Source: Cypionkella sinensis
GTDB lineage: Bacteria; Pseudomonadota; Alphaproteobacteria; Rhodobacterales; Rhodobacteraceae
NCBI RefSeq assembly: GCF_042646385.1
Contig: NZ_JBHRTO010000001.1
Location: 186,001-250,000, forward strand
Direction: 5' to 3'
Length of the DNA: 64,000 bases
In this document: piece by piece, positions 16,005-23,632 of the stretch
Layout: every line of letters starts with the position of its first letter
Numbering within the stretch: position 1 is the stretch's first letter
Notes under the pieces: generated by a model
Told to the model about the DNA's origin: nothing
Databases searched by the model: none
What the model saw: only the letters and a program-made list of their open reading frames with translations
Position numbers and translations under genes: made by a program

Positions 16005-17683
16005 TGGGTCAACCTCAACTGGCTGATATTGCTGGCGATGGCGCGGAAGGCCGTGCGGATCTGCAGGCCCGCGGCGTTGAAGTAATGCGCAGCCGAGGTC
16101 GAGCAGTTGCGGATCTGGGTCTGACCGTTGGTGGGGGCTTCAAACGCGATGCCGTAAACGATCACGCCCTGTCCCTTGGCCAGCGCACAAATTTGCTGCA
16201 ACTGGCTGTCCATCGAGGTGGTTGCGGTCTGGCTGCGGAAGGCGGCCATGCGGTTGGTATATTCGGTGTTGCGTGCCGAAGACGTGCTGCCCAGACCGCG
16301 CGCGTAAAACTGCCATGCAACATAGCTGAGGCGCATCGCGCTCCAGACCTGCGGCCAGGTTTGCCGGGTGTAGGTGCCGTTGTTGGACGAGTTCGTCCAA
16401 GGTGTGGCCTGGAACTTGCTCAGATGCGGCACCCAATACTTGTTGCTGTTGCTGGCTGTCGGCAGATAGACCGAATAGTTGCCGTCATTGTTGCTCTTGT
16501 AGAGATCGGACGGCCCGCTTTTGTAATCCGAATTCACCCGCTCTTCGGCAAAATGTTCGCCGTCGGTCATCAGCACGATCACCTTCATGGCCTCGGGGTC
16601 TGTGAAGCTGAAAGGACGGCCTGCAAGATCAGCGGACATTTTGTTTGCACCGATCAATTGCGCATACATTTGCTGCGCAGAAGGATCCATCAGGGCCAGC
16701 CCCCATTTCAGACCCGCGTTGATCGAGGTCGCACCAACAGCAACCAAGCCATTGATCTGGCTTTGCAGCGTGGAGATCGACTCGGATGGCAAACGGATGA
16801 TGTTGCCCCCGATCGGCGGACACCAGACGTTGCCAGAGTTGTAGGTCGCATTATAGCCGATGGCATAGTTTGTGTCGGTGTAGGACACCCAGGACGTTGT
16901 TTGGTTGGTGCCCGAATAGGTGTCGGCATGTGCTGTCATCGACATCGAGGTGCTGGTTGGCAGCGCAGTCGAATTGTAAACCGAACTTGGCATGTCGACG
17001 CATTGCACGTTGGAGACGGCGGGATCATCCGTCAGCGCGGTGTATTTCGCGCGCAGATCCGGGCCGATGTTGACCTGCCCATTGAAGGGCACGATGCCGA
17101 TTGAAATCTTATGTTCGGCATCGCTGGACAGCACGGTATCGACAAATTCATTCGCGGCGGTTTTCAGGTTGGCCAGTTTGCTGTTCGACGCCATCGAACC
17201 CGACACGTCCAACACCAGCATGATTTCCACATTGGTAACGCGCTGTTCGGCCATCGAATGGCCTTTGGCATCCATGTCTTGCTGACCGATCAGATGCAGG
17301 AAGTAAGGCTCGGTCGCCGCGGCTGCGTCGGCGGTCACATTGCGGAAGTTCATGCCCTCGGACACGGTGACGCCCTTGAGGTATTTGTCCATCCCGGCCT
17401 TGGTGAAATAGTCGGCCACCACGCTTTTGGGGTTCAGGGTTTGTGTCAGGGCTGCCGAGGCCAGCGTGGCGCGGTCCAGCGTGTTTTGCAGGGTGGTGCG
17501 GGTTTGTTCGTAGCGCATCAGGTCAACCGCGAGGCCTCCCATCATCACCATCAGCAAAAACAGCGTAAGGGCCAGAATGGTCAGCGACCCGTCCTGGCTT
17601 TTGCGTAAACGATGCAGCGCCGCAAAGCGCGGTTGTGATCTGCCATCGTGTTGAAACCCATCGTTCAGCGAGAACATGGACAT
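16001..17683 (-). CDS. TadG-type VWA pilus assembly protein, paralogue 1
   Basis: A 560-residue protein with an N-terminal TadE/TadG-type helix (SLTILALTLFLLMVMMGGLA, about residues 33-52) and a von Willebrand A domain with the MIDAS motif DVSGSM. TadG proteins are thought to anchor or finish Tad pili at the outer face. The start at 17683 has AGGAG 8 bases upstream. The 3' end is coupled to two TadE-like genes. It is closely similar along its length to the neighbour at 18038-19663 (same LDVSGSM, NLK.AA.EFVD, RAKY, TDGEH and WQFYARGLGST-type motifs), so the two arose by tandem duplication. Confidence 0.87.
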   Translation of the reverse strand: MSMFSLNDGFQHDGRSQPRFAALHRLRKSQDGSLTILALTLFLLMVMMGGLAVDLMRYEQTRTTLQNTLDRATLASAALTQTLNPKSVVADYFTKAGMDKYLKGVTVSEGMNFRNVTADAAAATEPYFLHLIGQQDMDAKGHSMAEQRVTNVEIMLVLDVSGSMASNSKLANLKTAANEFVDTVLSSDAEHKISIGIVPFNGQVNIGPDLRAKYTALTDDPAVSNVQCVDMPSSVYNSTALPTSTSMSMTAHADTYSGTNQTTSWVSYTDTNYAIGYNATYNSGNVWCPPIGGNIIRLPSESISTLQSQINGLVAVGATSINAGLKWGLALMDPSAQQMYAQLIGANKMSADLAGRPFSFTDPEAMKVIVLMTDGEHFAEERVNSDYKSGPSDLYKSNNDGNYSVYLPTASNSNKYWVPHLSKFQATPWTNSSNNGTYTRQTWPQVWSAMRLSYVAWQFYARGLGSTSSARNTEYTNRMAAFRSQTATTSMDSQLQQICALAKGQGVIVYGIAFEAPTNGQTQIRNCSTSAAHYFNAAGLQIRTAFRAIASNISQLRLTQ

Positions 17684-18037
17684 ACCCTAACTCCTGCTCG
17701 TGGCGGCATGTGCGGCGCACACGGCGACGAGGCATAGAAACACACCTTGAAGCGGCATAAGGCGCTTGGGCTTGGGCAAAACTATGGCTTTGGTGTTTCA
17801 GATTGTGGGCGGTATGTGGCGAAAGGGCTGTTTGCGGTGACAAATGCGGGCCTATCGCCCGATTGTTGCCAAAACCCGCGCAATCACAGGTAGAAACGCG
17901 GAAAATACCTGAGGGGGAGGGTCGCGGAAGGTGGCCTTGCCGGGGATATGACGAATCAGATTTCGGTGCTGGCATGGGCATGGGAGTTGACCGATGCAGG
18001 GTAACGATGCCCCCGGTTTTCACCGGGGGGGCGAGGC
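17684..18037. other. 354-base gene-free stretch between the TadG paralogues
   Basis: No convincing gene. It should hold the promoter for the 17683 gene; no clear -35/-10 pair was found. A CCCCCGGT/ACCGGGGG hairpin (18010-18029) follows the upstream gene's stop. Confidence 0.6.
18010..18029 (-). terminator. Hairpin after TadG paralogue 2
   Basis: Stem CCCCCGGT/ACCGGGGG with 4-base loop, 9 bases after the stop codon of the 18038-19663 gene (minus strand). No T-run. Confidence 0.5.
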
Positions 18038-19663
18038 TTATTGCGTCAGTTTCAACTGGGTCAGGTTCGAGGCGATGGTGCGGAAAGCGGCCTGAATTTC
18101 GGCCCCGTTCTGTGCATCAAAGTAGTGCGCAGGCGAGGTGGCGCAGCGGGAAATCTGCGTCTGGCCATTGGCGGGGGCTTCAAACGCGATGCCATAGACC
18201 AGCACCTTGTTCTGCTTGGCCAGACCGCAGCTTTGTTGCAGCGAGGCGTCCATGCCGCTGACCGAGTCATAGATCTGCACCATGTCATTCATCTGGTTGG
18301 TGTAGATCGTGTTGCGCTGGCTGTTGGTGCTGCCCAAAGCGCGGGCATAGAACTGCCAGGCGACATAGCTGACCTTCAGATTGGTCCAGACGGTCTCCCA
18401 GTTTTGCTGGACCCCGCCATTGTAGGGGGTCGCTGACCAGTTCCCCAGATGCGGCACCCAGTATTTGTTGCCAGCGTGCGATGGCTGATACACCGAATAA
18501 TCGCCGCCTGCGCTTTTGTAGATCGGCGAAGGCCCGGTCTTGTAGGGATTGGTGACGCGGTTGTGGGCGACATGCTCGCCATCCGTCATCAGCACGACCA
18601 CTTTGATCGAATCGGGGTCGGTGTATTCGAACGGGCGGCCTGACAGGTTGGTGCCCATCTGATTGGCCCCGATCAACTCGTTATACATGTTGCGTGCCGA
18701 AGGATCGAGCAGCGCCAGGCCCCATTTCATCCCCAGCGTGATCGAGGTGTTGCCACCTGCAACCAGACCGTTGATCTGCGATTTCAGCGTGGTGGCGTTC
18801 TGGCTGGGCAAGCGCACGATGTTCGAAGGCTGTTTGGTGCAGTAGGCGGCATTGTAAACAGGCAGCGCATTCGACCCGGTGGGCGATACCGCAGCATTGG
18901 TCAGGCTGGTGCCGTAGTAGTGGTCGGCATAGGCCATCATCGGCAGATCGACATTGCGCGGGATGCCGGGGGCGTTGAACACCGATGGCGGCAATTCAAG
19001 GCAATTCACATCGGCCACGCCGTGCAGGTTGACCGCCTGATATTTCGCGCGCAGCACCGAGCCAAGGTTCACTTGGGCATTGTAAGGCACAATGCTGATC
19101 GAGATGCGGTGGTTCGGGTCATTCGCCAGCATGTTGTCGACAAATTCCGTCGCGGCGATTTTCAGGTTGGCGATCTTTGCGCCGCTCATCGAGCCGGACA
19201 CGTCGAGCACCAAGGCGATTTCCACGTTGGTGATGGCTTGTTCTGCGCCAGAGGTGCCAAGGGCGTCAAACTTGTTGATGCCGATCATGTGCATGAAGAA
19301 CGGTTTGGTATCGACGCGGCCCTTGGTCACGACGTTGCGCGAGTTCAGCGATTGCACCACGCTGACGCCCTCAAGATCCTCTCCGAACCCGGCTTTCTCG
19401 ACGCAATCTGTCACCACAGATTGCGGATCAAGGCGCTGATCCAGGCTTGCGGCCATCAGCGTGCAGCGGTCCAGCGTGTTTTGCAGGGCGGTGCGCGAGC
19501 CTTCGTAGCGCATCAGATCAACCGCAAAGCCGCCCATCATTGCCATCAGCAAGAACAGCACGAGGGCGAAAATGATCAGCGCGCCGTCTTCGTCGCGGTG
19601 AAATTGCTGGCTGCGATTAACCAGATTGCGCATCAGCGCACGGGCGGAGGGGGCAAAAATCAC
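18038..19663 (-). CDS. TadG-type VWA pilus assembly protein, paralogue 2
   Basis: A 541-residue protein with the same plan as the neighbour: basic N-terminus, TadG helix (ALIIFALVLFLLMAMMGGFA), then an extracytoplasmic VWA domain with MIDAS DVSGSM and the strand VVVLMTDGEH. Start is a GTG at 19663 with AAGGA 8 bases upstream; no ATG fits better. It has its own intergenic promoter region (19664-20029) and is separated from paralogue 1 by 354 bases, so the two can be expressed independently. Both lack other tad genes nearby. Confidence 0.87.
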   Translation of the reverse strand: MIFAPSARALMRNLVNRSQQFHRDEDGALIIFALVLFLLMAMMGGFAVDLMRYEGSRTALQNTLDRCTLMAASLDQRLDPQSVVTDCVEKAGFGEDLEGVSVVQSLNSRNVVTKGRVDTKPFFMHMIGINKFDALGTSGAEQAITNVEIALVLDVSGSMSGAKIANLKIAATEFVDNMLANDPNHRISISIVPYNAQVNLGSVLRAKYQAVNLHGVADVNCLELPPSVFNAPGIPRNVDLPMMAYADHYYGTSLTNAAVSPTGSNALPVYNAAYCTKQPSNIVRLPSQNATTLKSQINGLVAGGNTSITLGMKWGLALLDPSARNMYNELIGANQMGTNLSGRPFEYTDPDSIKVVVLMTDGEHVAHNRVTNPYKTGPSPIYKSAGGDYSVYQPSHAGNKYWVPHLGNWSATPYNGGVQQNWETVWTNLKVSYVAWQFYARALGSTNSQRNTIYTNQMNDMVQIYDSVSGMDASLQQSCGLAKQNKVLVYGIAFEAPANGQTQISRCATSPAHYFDAQNGAEIQAAFRTIASNLTQLKLTQ

Positions 19664-20029
19664 GGTCTATTCCTTTACAAGCCACACCGGATGCTGCCCC
19701 CGCAAACACATCCTTTGGCCACTTTGCTGCCCAGAAGTTATGGCAAAATTGTGGCAACCTTGGCAAGTCGGGGGCATTGTGGGGGTAGGTGGAAACACTG
19801 GTGGGCGGGCAAAATCACTGTCTCAAATGGCGCGACAGTAAGCTGTCAAAAAGATCGCGGAATGCGCCGCAGTATCGCCCAAATTGGAAGATTCCGAATC
19901 ACTTTTGGTCAAAAGCGGTTAAAATCTGTCTTCAATGTTTGCTGGTTTATTAAGCAAATGGCGGTAGGTGTTGGGCAGGCGTCACAGACGCCCGCCGGGT
20001 TGAGAGACGGCCTTCAGGGAGGAATGAGC
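19664..20029. promoter_or_regulatory. 366-base divergent promoter region (tadG paralogue 2 / glutamate dehydrogenase)
   Basis: No gene seen. Regulatory-looking features: GACAG/CTGTC (about 19839), the palindrome TTTTGGTCAAAA (19903-19914), and an AT-rich tract at 19920-19960. A strong ribosome site GGGAGGA lies at 20018-20024. Confidence 0.5.
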
Positions 20030-21463
20030 ATGAGCGTTGCAGGCGAGCCGAGTTTTCGCGAATCCGTAGATATGATGTTTCGGCGGGCGACCGCTTTGAT
20101 GGACCTTGGCCCAGGTCTTCAGGAAAAGATCCGGGTCTGTAATTCGACCTATACGGTGCGCTTTGGCGTACGCCTGCGGGGCAAGATTGAGACGTTTACC
20201 GGCTATCGCTCGGTGCATTCCGAACATATGGAGCCGGTCAAGGGCGGTATCCGCTATTCGCTGGGCGTCAATCAGGACGAGGTTGAGGCGCTTGCGGCGC
20301 TGATGACCTATAAATGCGCGCTGGTGGAGACGCCGTTTGGCGGCTCGAAGGGCGGGCTCTGCATCGACCCGCGCCAATGGGATGAACACGAGCTGGAGCA
20401 GATCACCCGCCGTTTCGCCTATGAGCTGATCAAGCGCGATCTGATCAACCCGGCGCAAAACGTGCCCGCCCCGGATATGGGCACCGGCGAGCGTGAAATG
20501 GCGTGGATCGCCGACCAATACGCGCGGATGAACACCACCGACATCAACGCCAAGGCCTGTGTGACCGGCAAGCCGCCACATGCGGGCGGTATTCAGGGCC
20601 GGGTCGAGGCTACGGGCCGTGGCGTGCAATATGCTCTGCGCGAATTCTTCCGCAACCCGGAGGATGCGGCGATGGCGGGGCTGTCGGGCGATCTCGACGG
20701 CAAGCGCGTGGTGGTGCAGGGCCTCGGCAATGTGGGCTATCACGCTGCCAAGTTCCTGTCGGAGGAAGATGGCGCGAAGGTGATTGCGATCATTGAACGC
20801 GATGGTGCGCTGATCAACGAAGACGGCTTGGACGTGGAAGATGTGCGGCAATGGATGAACCGCAATGACGGCCTGTTGGCGGCATATCCGAAGGCCAAGC
20901 ATGTGGTTGACGGCGCTAAGGTGCTTGAAATGGCCTGCGATATCCTGATCCCGGCGGCGTTGGAGGGGGTGATCAACCTTGGCAATGCTGCGCGGATTCA
21001 GGCACCGTTGATCATCGAGGCGGCGAACGGCCCGATCACCTACGGCGCGGATGAAATCCTGCGCGGCAAGGGCTGCGTCATCATCCCCGACATGTACGCC
21101 AACGCCGGTGGTGTGACGGTGTCGTACTTCGAATGGGTGAAGAACCTGTCGCACATCCGCTTTGGCCGGATGCAGCGCCGTGCCGAGGAAGCCCGCTCGC
21201 GTCTGTTGGTCGAAGAGTTGGAGCGCCTGTCGAACGACCAGCATCTGGGCTGGCAGTTGACGCCGGATTTCAAGAAGAAATTCCTGCAAGGCTCGGACGA
21301 ATTGGCGCTGGTGCGCTCAGGCTTGGATGACACCATGCGCACGGCCTATCAGGCGATGCGCGAAATCTGGCATGGGCGGCCTGAAGTGGGCGATCTGCGC
21401 GTGGCGGCCTATATCGTCTCGATCAGCCGGATTGCTGCGACCTACAAGTCGAAGGGGCTTTGA
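20030..21463 (+). CDS. gdhA: Glutamate dehydrogenase (GLFV family)
   Basis: Interconverts glutamate and 2-oxoglutarate plus ammonium; the coenzyme cannot be fixed by eye. Length 477 residues. Motifs: substrate site KGGIRYS, the catalytic Lys in ETPFGGSKGG, PAPDMGTGEREMAWIADQY, and the Rossmann fingerprint VVVQGLGNVGYHAAKF. Start at 20030 is placed 6 bases past GGGAGGA; ATG 20024 abuts that site and is less likely. The frame is open far upstream but that part is antisense to the tadG gene. Transcribed alone, divergent from the tadG paralogue. Confidence 0.95.
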   Translation: MSVAGEPSFRESVDMMFRRATALMDLGPGLQEKIRVCNSTYTVRFGVRLRGKIETFTGYRSVHSEHMEPVKGGIRYSLGVNQDEVEALAALMTYKCALVETPFGGSKGGLCIDPRQWDEHELEQITRRFAYELIKRDLINPAQNVPAPDMGTGEREMAWIADQYARMNTTDINAKACVTGKPPHAGGIQGRVEATGRGVQYALREFFRNPEDAAMAGLSGDLDGKRVVVQGLGNVGYHAAKFLSEEDGAKVIAIIERDGALINEDGLDVEDVRQWMNRNDGLLAAYPKAKHVVDGAKVLEMACDILIPAALEGVINLGNAARIQAPLIIEAANGPITYGADEILRGKGCVIIPDMYANAGGVTVSYFEWVKNLSHIRFGRMQRRAEEARSRLLVEELERLSNDQHLGWQLTPDFKKKFLQGSDELALVRSGLDDTMRTAYQAMREIWHGRPEVGDLRVAAYIVSISRIAATYKSKGL

Positions 21464-21537
21464 TCGGCCGCGCCGCTGCTGACAGTTTTTGTCAGCGGCG
21501 GCGGATTATTCTGACCTCACACAGGTAGGAGGCGGGA

Positions 21538-21978
21538 ATGGCAAGTTGGATCGGGGTGGCTGCGGCCAATCATGTGGCGCGGGGCAGGGCCGAAGGCTTC
21601 ATGCAGGTCAACCATGGCAAGGCGGCACCGCTGCGGCGGATCAGGCCGGGCGATGTGGTGGCCTATTATTCCCCGGTCGAGGTCTACGGCACCCGCAGCC
21701 CGTTGCAGGCCTTTACCGCGATGGGGCGGGTGCGGCTTGGAGAGCCTTATATCGGCGTGATGGCGGGCGATTTCACGCCTTACCGCCGCGATGTGGTGTG
21801 GTTCGATGCCCATCCGGCCCCGATTGCACCGCTGCTGGATCGGCTGGAGTTTACTGCAGGCCGCGCCAACTGGGGCTATGCGTTTCGCTTTGGGTTGGTG
21901 GCGATTGCGGATGCCGATATGGCGGTGATTGCGCAGGCGATGGGCTGTGCGGCAGAACTGGCGGCTTTGGCGGGCTGA
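21538..21978 (+). CDS. EVE-domain protein (UPF0310)
   Basis: A 146-residue PUA-superfamily protein. EVE domains recognise modified bases in RNA or DNA; this one matches the UPF0310 pattern from end to end: WIGVAAANHV, GFMQVNHGKAAPL, RPGDVVAYYSP, QAFTAMGRV, DFTPYRRDVVWF. Start at 21538 follows AGGAGG. It is 74 bases downstream of gdhA on the same strand and upstream of the sox operon. A free-standing EVE protein may act in modified-nucleotide sensing; no defence gene is adjacent. Confidence 0.88.
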   Translation: MASWIGVAAANHVARGRAEGFMQVNHGKAAPLRRIRPGDVVAYYSPVEVYGTRSPLQAFTAMGRVRLGEPYIGVMAGDFTPYRRDVVWFDAHPAPIAPLLDRLEFTAGRANWGYAFRFGLVAIADADMAVIAQAMGCAAELAALAG

Positions 21979-22101
21979 GTGGCGCTTTCTCGCGCAGTCC
22001 GCGACGCATTTTGTCGTGGATGGCACAGTTTTGCCCCTCGGGCTGTTGAATAACGCCTGCAAAGCGGGTTCACTGGCCCGCATGCAGTGAAGGAGCCACC
22101 C

Positions 22102-23352
22102 ATGCGCTATTCCGGGTTGAAGGTGATCACCGAGGGCCTGTTCGGCAACAAGGGCTGGAAGCCCGCGTGGCGCGATCCGGCCCCCAAGGCGGAATATGAT
22201 GCGATCATCATCGGCGGTGGCGGGCATGGGCTTTCGACGGCCTATTATCTGGCGAAAAACCATGGGATGACCAATATCGCGGTGCTGGAGAAGGGTTATC
22301 TCGGCTCTGGCAATATCGGGCGCAACACCACGATTGTGCGGGCGAATTACTACATGCCGGGGAACAGCGAGTTTTACAGCCATTCGCTGAAGCTGTGGGA
22401 AGGGCTTGAGGCAGAGCTGAACTATAACGTCATGCACAGCCAGCGCGGCCAGTTGATCTTGGCGCATTCCGACGGCCAGCGCGACACGCTGGCGCGGCGT
22501 GGCAATGCGATGATCAATCAGGGCGATGATGCGGAACTTTGGACGCTGGATCAGGTCAAGGAATTCGCGCCCTATCTGGATTATGCGCAGACCCGCTTTC
22601 CGATCTATGGCGGGTTGATGCACAAACGCGGCGGCACGGCGCGGCATGATGCGGTGGCTTGGGGCTATGCGCGCGGGGCGGATGCACGCGGCGTTGATCT
22701 GATCCAGAACTGCGAAGTCACTGGGATTGATATTGAAAACGGCGTCGTCAAAGGCGTGCAGACCACGCGCGGTGCGATCCGCGCCAAGAAGGTCGGCATG
22801 GTGGTGGCGGGGCGTTCATCGCAGGTGGCGGCAATGGCGGGGATGCGGTTGCCGATTGAAAGCCATGTGTTGCAGGCTTTCGTGACCGAAGGGCTGAAGC
22901 CGGTGATCGACAGTATCATCTCGTTCGGGATGGGGCATTTTTATATCAGCCAGTCCGACAAGGGCGGCTTGGTGTTCGGCGGGGATCTCGATTTCTATGC
23001 AAGCTACGCGGCGCGCGGCAACCTGCCGATGGTCGAGCATGTGATGGAAGCCGCGATGACGCTTATGCCGATGATCGGGCGGGCCAAGGTGTTGCGGTCT
23101 TGGGGCGGGATCATGGATATGTCGGTCGATGGCAGCCCGATCATCGACAAGACCCATATCGAGGGGCTGTTCGTTGATGCCGGCTGGAACTACGGCGGCT
23201 TCAAGGCGGCCCCGGCGAGTGGCTGGTGCATGGCGCATCTGATGGCCACTGGCGAAAGCCATGAGGTCGCCAAACGCTTCCGCCTTGACCGCTTCCGCAC
23301 CGGGCATGTGATGGACGAAGAAGGCACCGGCAGCCAACATAACCTGCATTGA
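22102..23352 (+). CDS. soxB: Sarcosine oxidase, beta subunit
   Basis: FAD subunit of heterotetrameric sarcosine oxidase: sarcosine + O2 + THF to glycine, methylene-THF and H2O2. Length 416 residues. N-terminal FAD site AIIIGGGGHGLSTAYYLAKN, then LEKGYLGSGNIGRNTTIVRANY and the C-terminal GGIMDMSVDGSPIID and VDAGWNYGGFKAAPA. The His that carries covalent FMN in this family lies in the segment after the FAD motif, but I could not assign it with certainty. Start at 22102 has GGAG upstream; an upstream in-frame ATG at 22087 is possible. First gene of soxBDAG. Confidence 0.95.
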   Translation: MRYSGLKVITEGLFGNKGWKPAWRDPAPKAEYDAIIIGGGGHGLSTAYYLAKNHGMTNIAVLEKGYLGSGNIGRNTTIVRANYYMPGNSEFYSHSLKLWEGLEAELNYNVMHSQRGQLILAHSDGQRDTLARRGNAMINQGDDAELWTLDQVKEFAPYLDYAQTRFPIYGGLMHKRGGTARHDAVAWGYARGADARGVDLIQNCEVTGIDIENGVVKGVQTTRGAIRAKKVGMVVAGRSSQVAAMAGMRLPIESHVLQAFVTEGLKPVIDSIISFGMGHFYISQSDKGGLVFGGDLDFYASYAARGNLPMVEHVMEAAMTLMPMIGRAKVLRSWGGIMDMSVDGSPIIDKTHIEGLFVDAGWNYGGFKAAPASGWCMAHLMATGESHEVAKRFRLDRFRTGHVMDEEGTGSQHNLH

Positions 23353-23364
23353 GGGAGTAAAGAC

Positions 23365-23631
23365 ATGCGTATACCTTGCCCCCTGTGCGGCAGCCGTGAT
23401 CGGCGTGAGTTTTATTACTATGGCTCGGAGGATTATCTGAAGCGGCCCAGCGATCAAGGCAGCATTGATGATCTGGATAACCATTTGTTCCTGCGTGACA
23501 ATCCGGCGGGGGTGACGCGGGATGTCTGGTATCACGAGGCCGGGTGCGGGGCCTGGATGGTGGTCACGCGGAACACGGTCACGCATGAAGTTCTGGGATC
23601 GGAACTGGTTGCCAAGAAGAAGGAAGCCTGA
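23365..23631 (+). CDS. soxD: Sarcosine oxidase, delta subunit
   Basis: An 88-residue small zinc subunit of the heterotetrameric enzyme. The first zinc ligands are in IPCPLCGSRD and the others likely in VWYHEAGCGAWM. The start at 23365 has GAGGGAG. It lies 12 bases after soxB, and its stop is one base before the soxA start, so it belongs to the same operon. Confidence 0.93.
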   Translation: MRIPCPLCGSRDRREFYYYGSEDYLKRPSDQGSIDDLDNHLFLRDNPAGVTRDVWYHEAGCGAWMVVTRNTVTHEVLGSELVAKKKEA

Positions 23632-23632
23632 A

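Noticed and set aside
18920..20029. Upstream extension of the glutamate dehydrogenase frame
   Set aside because: It is antisense to the TadG paralogue; the true start has a strong ribosome-binding site at 20018-20024.
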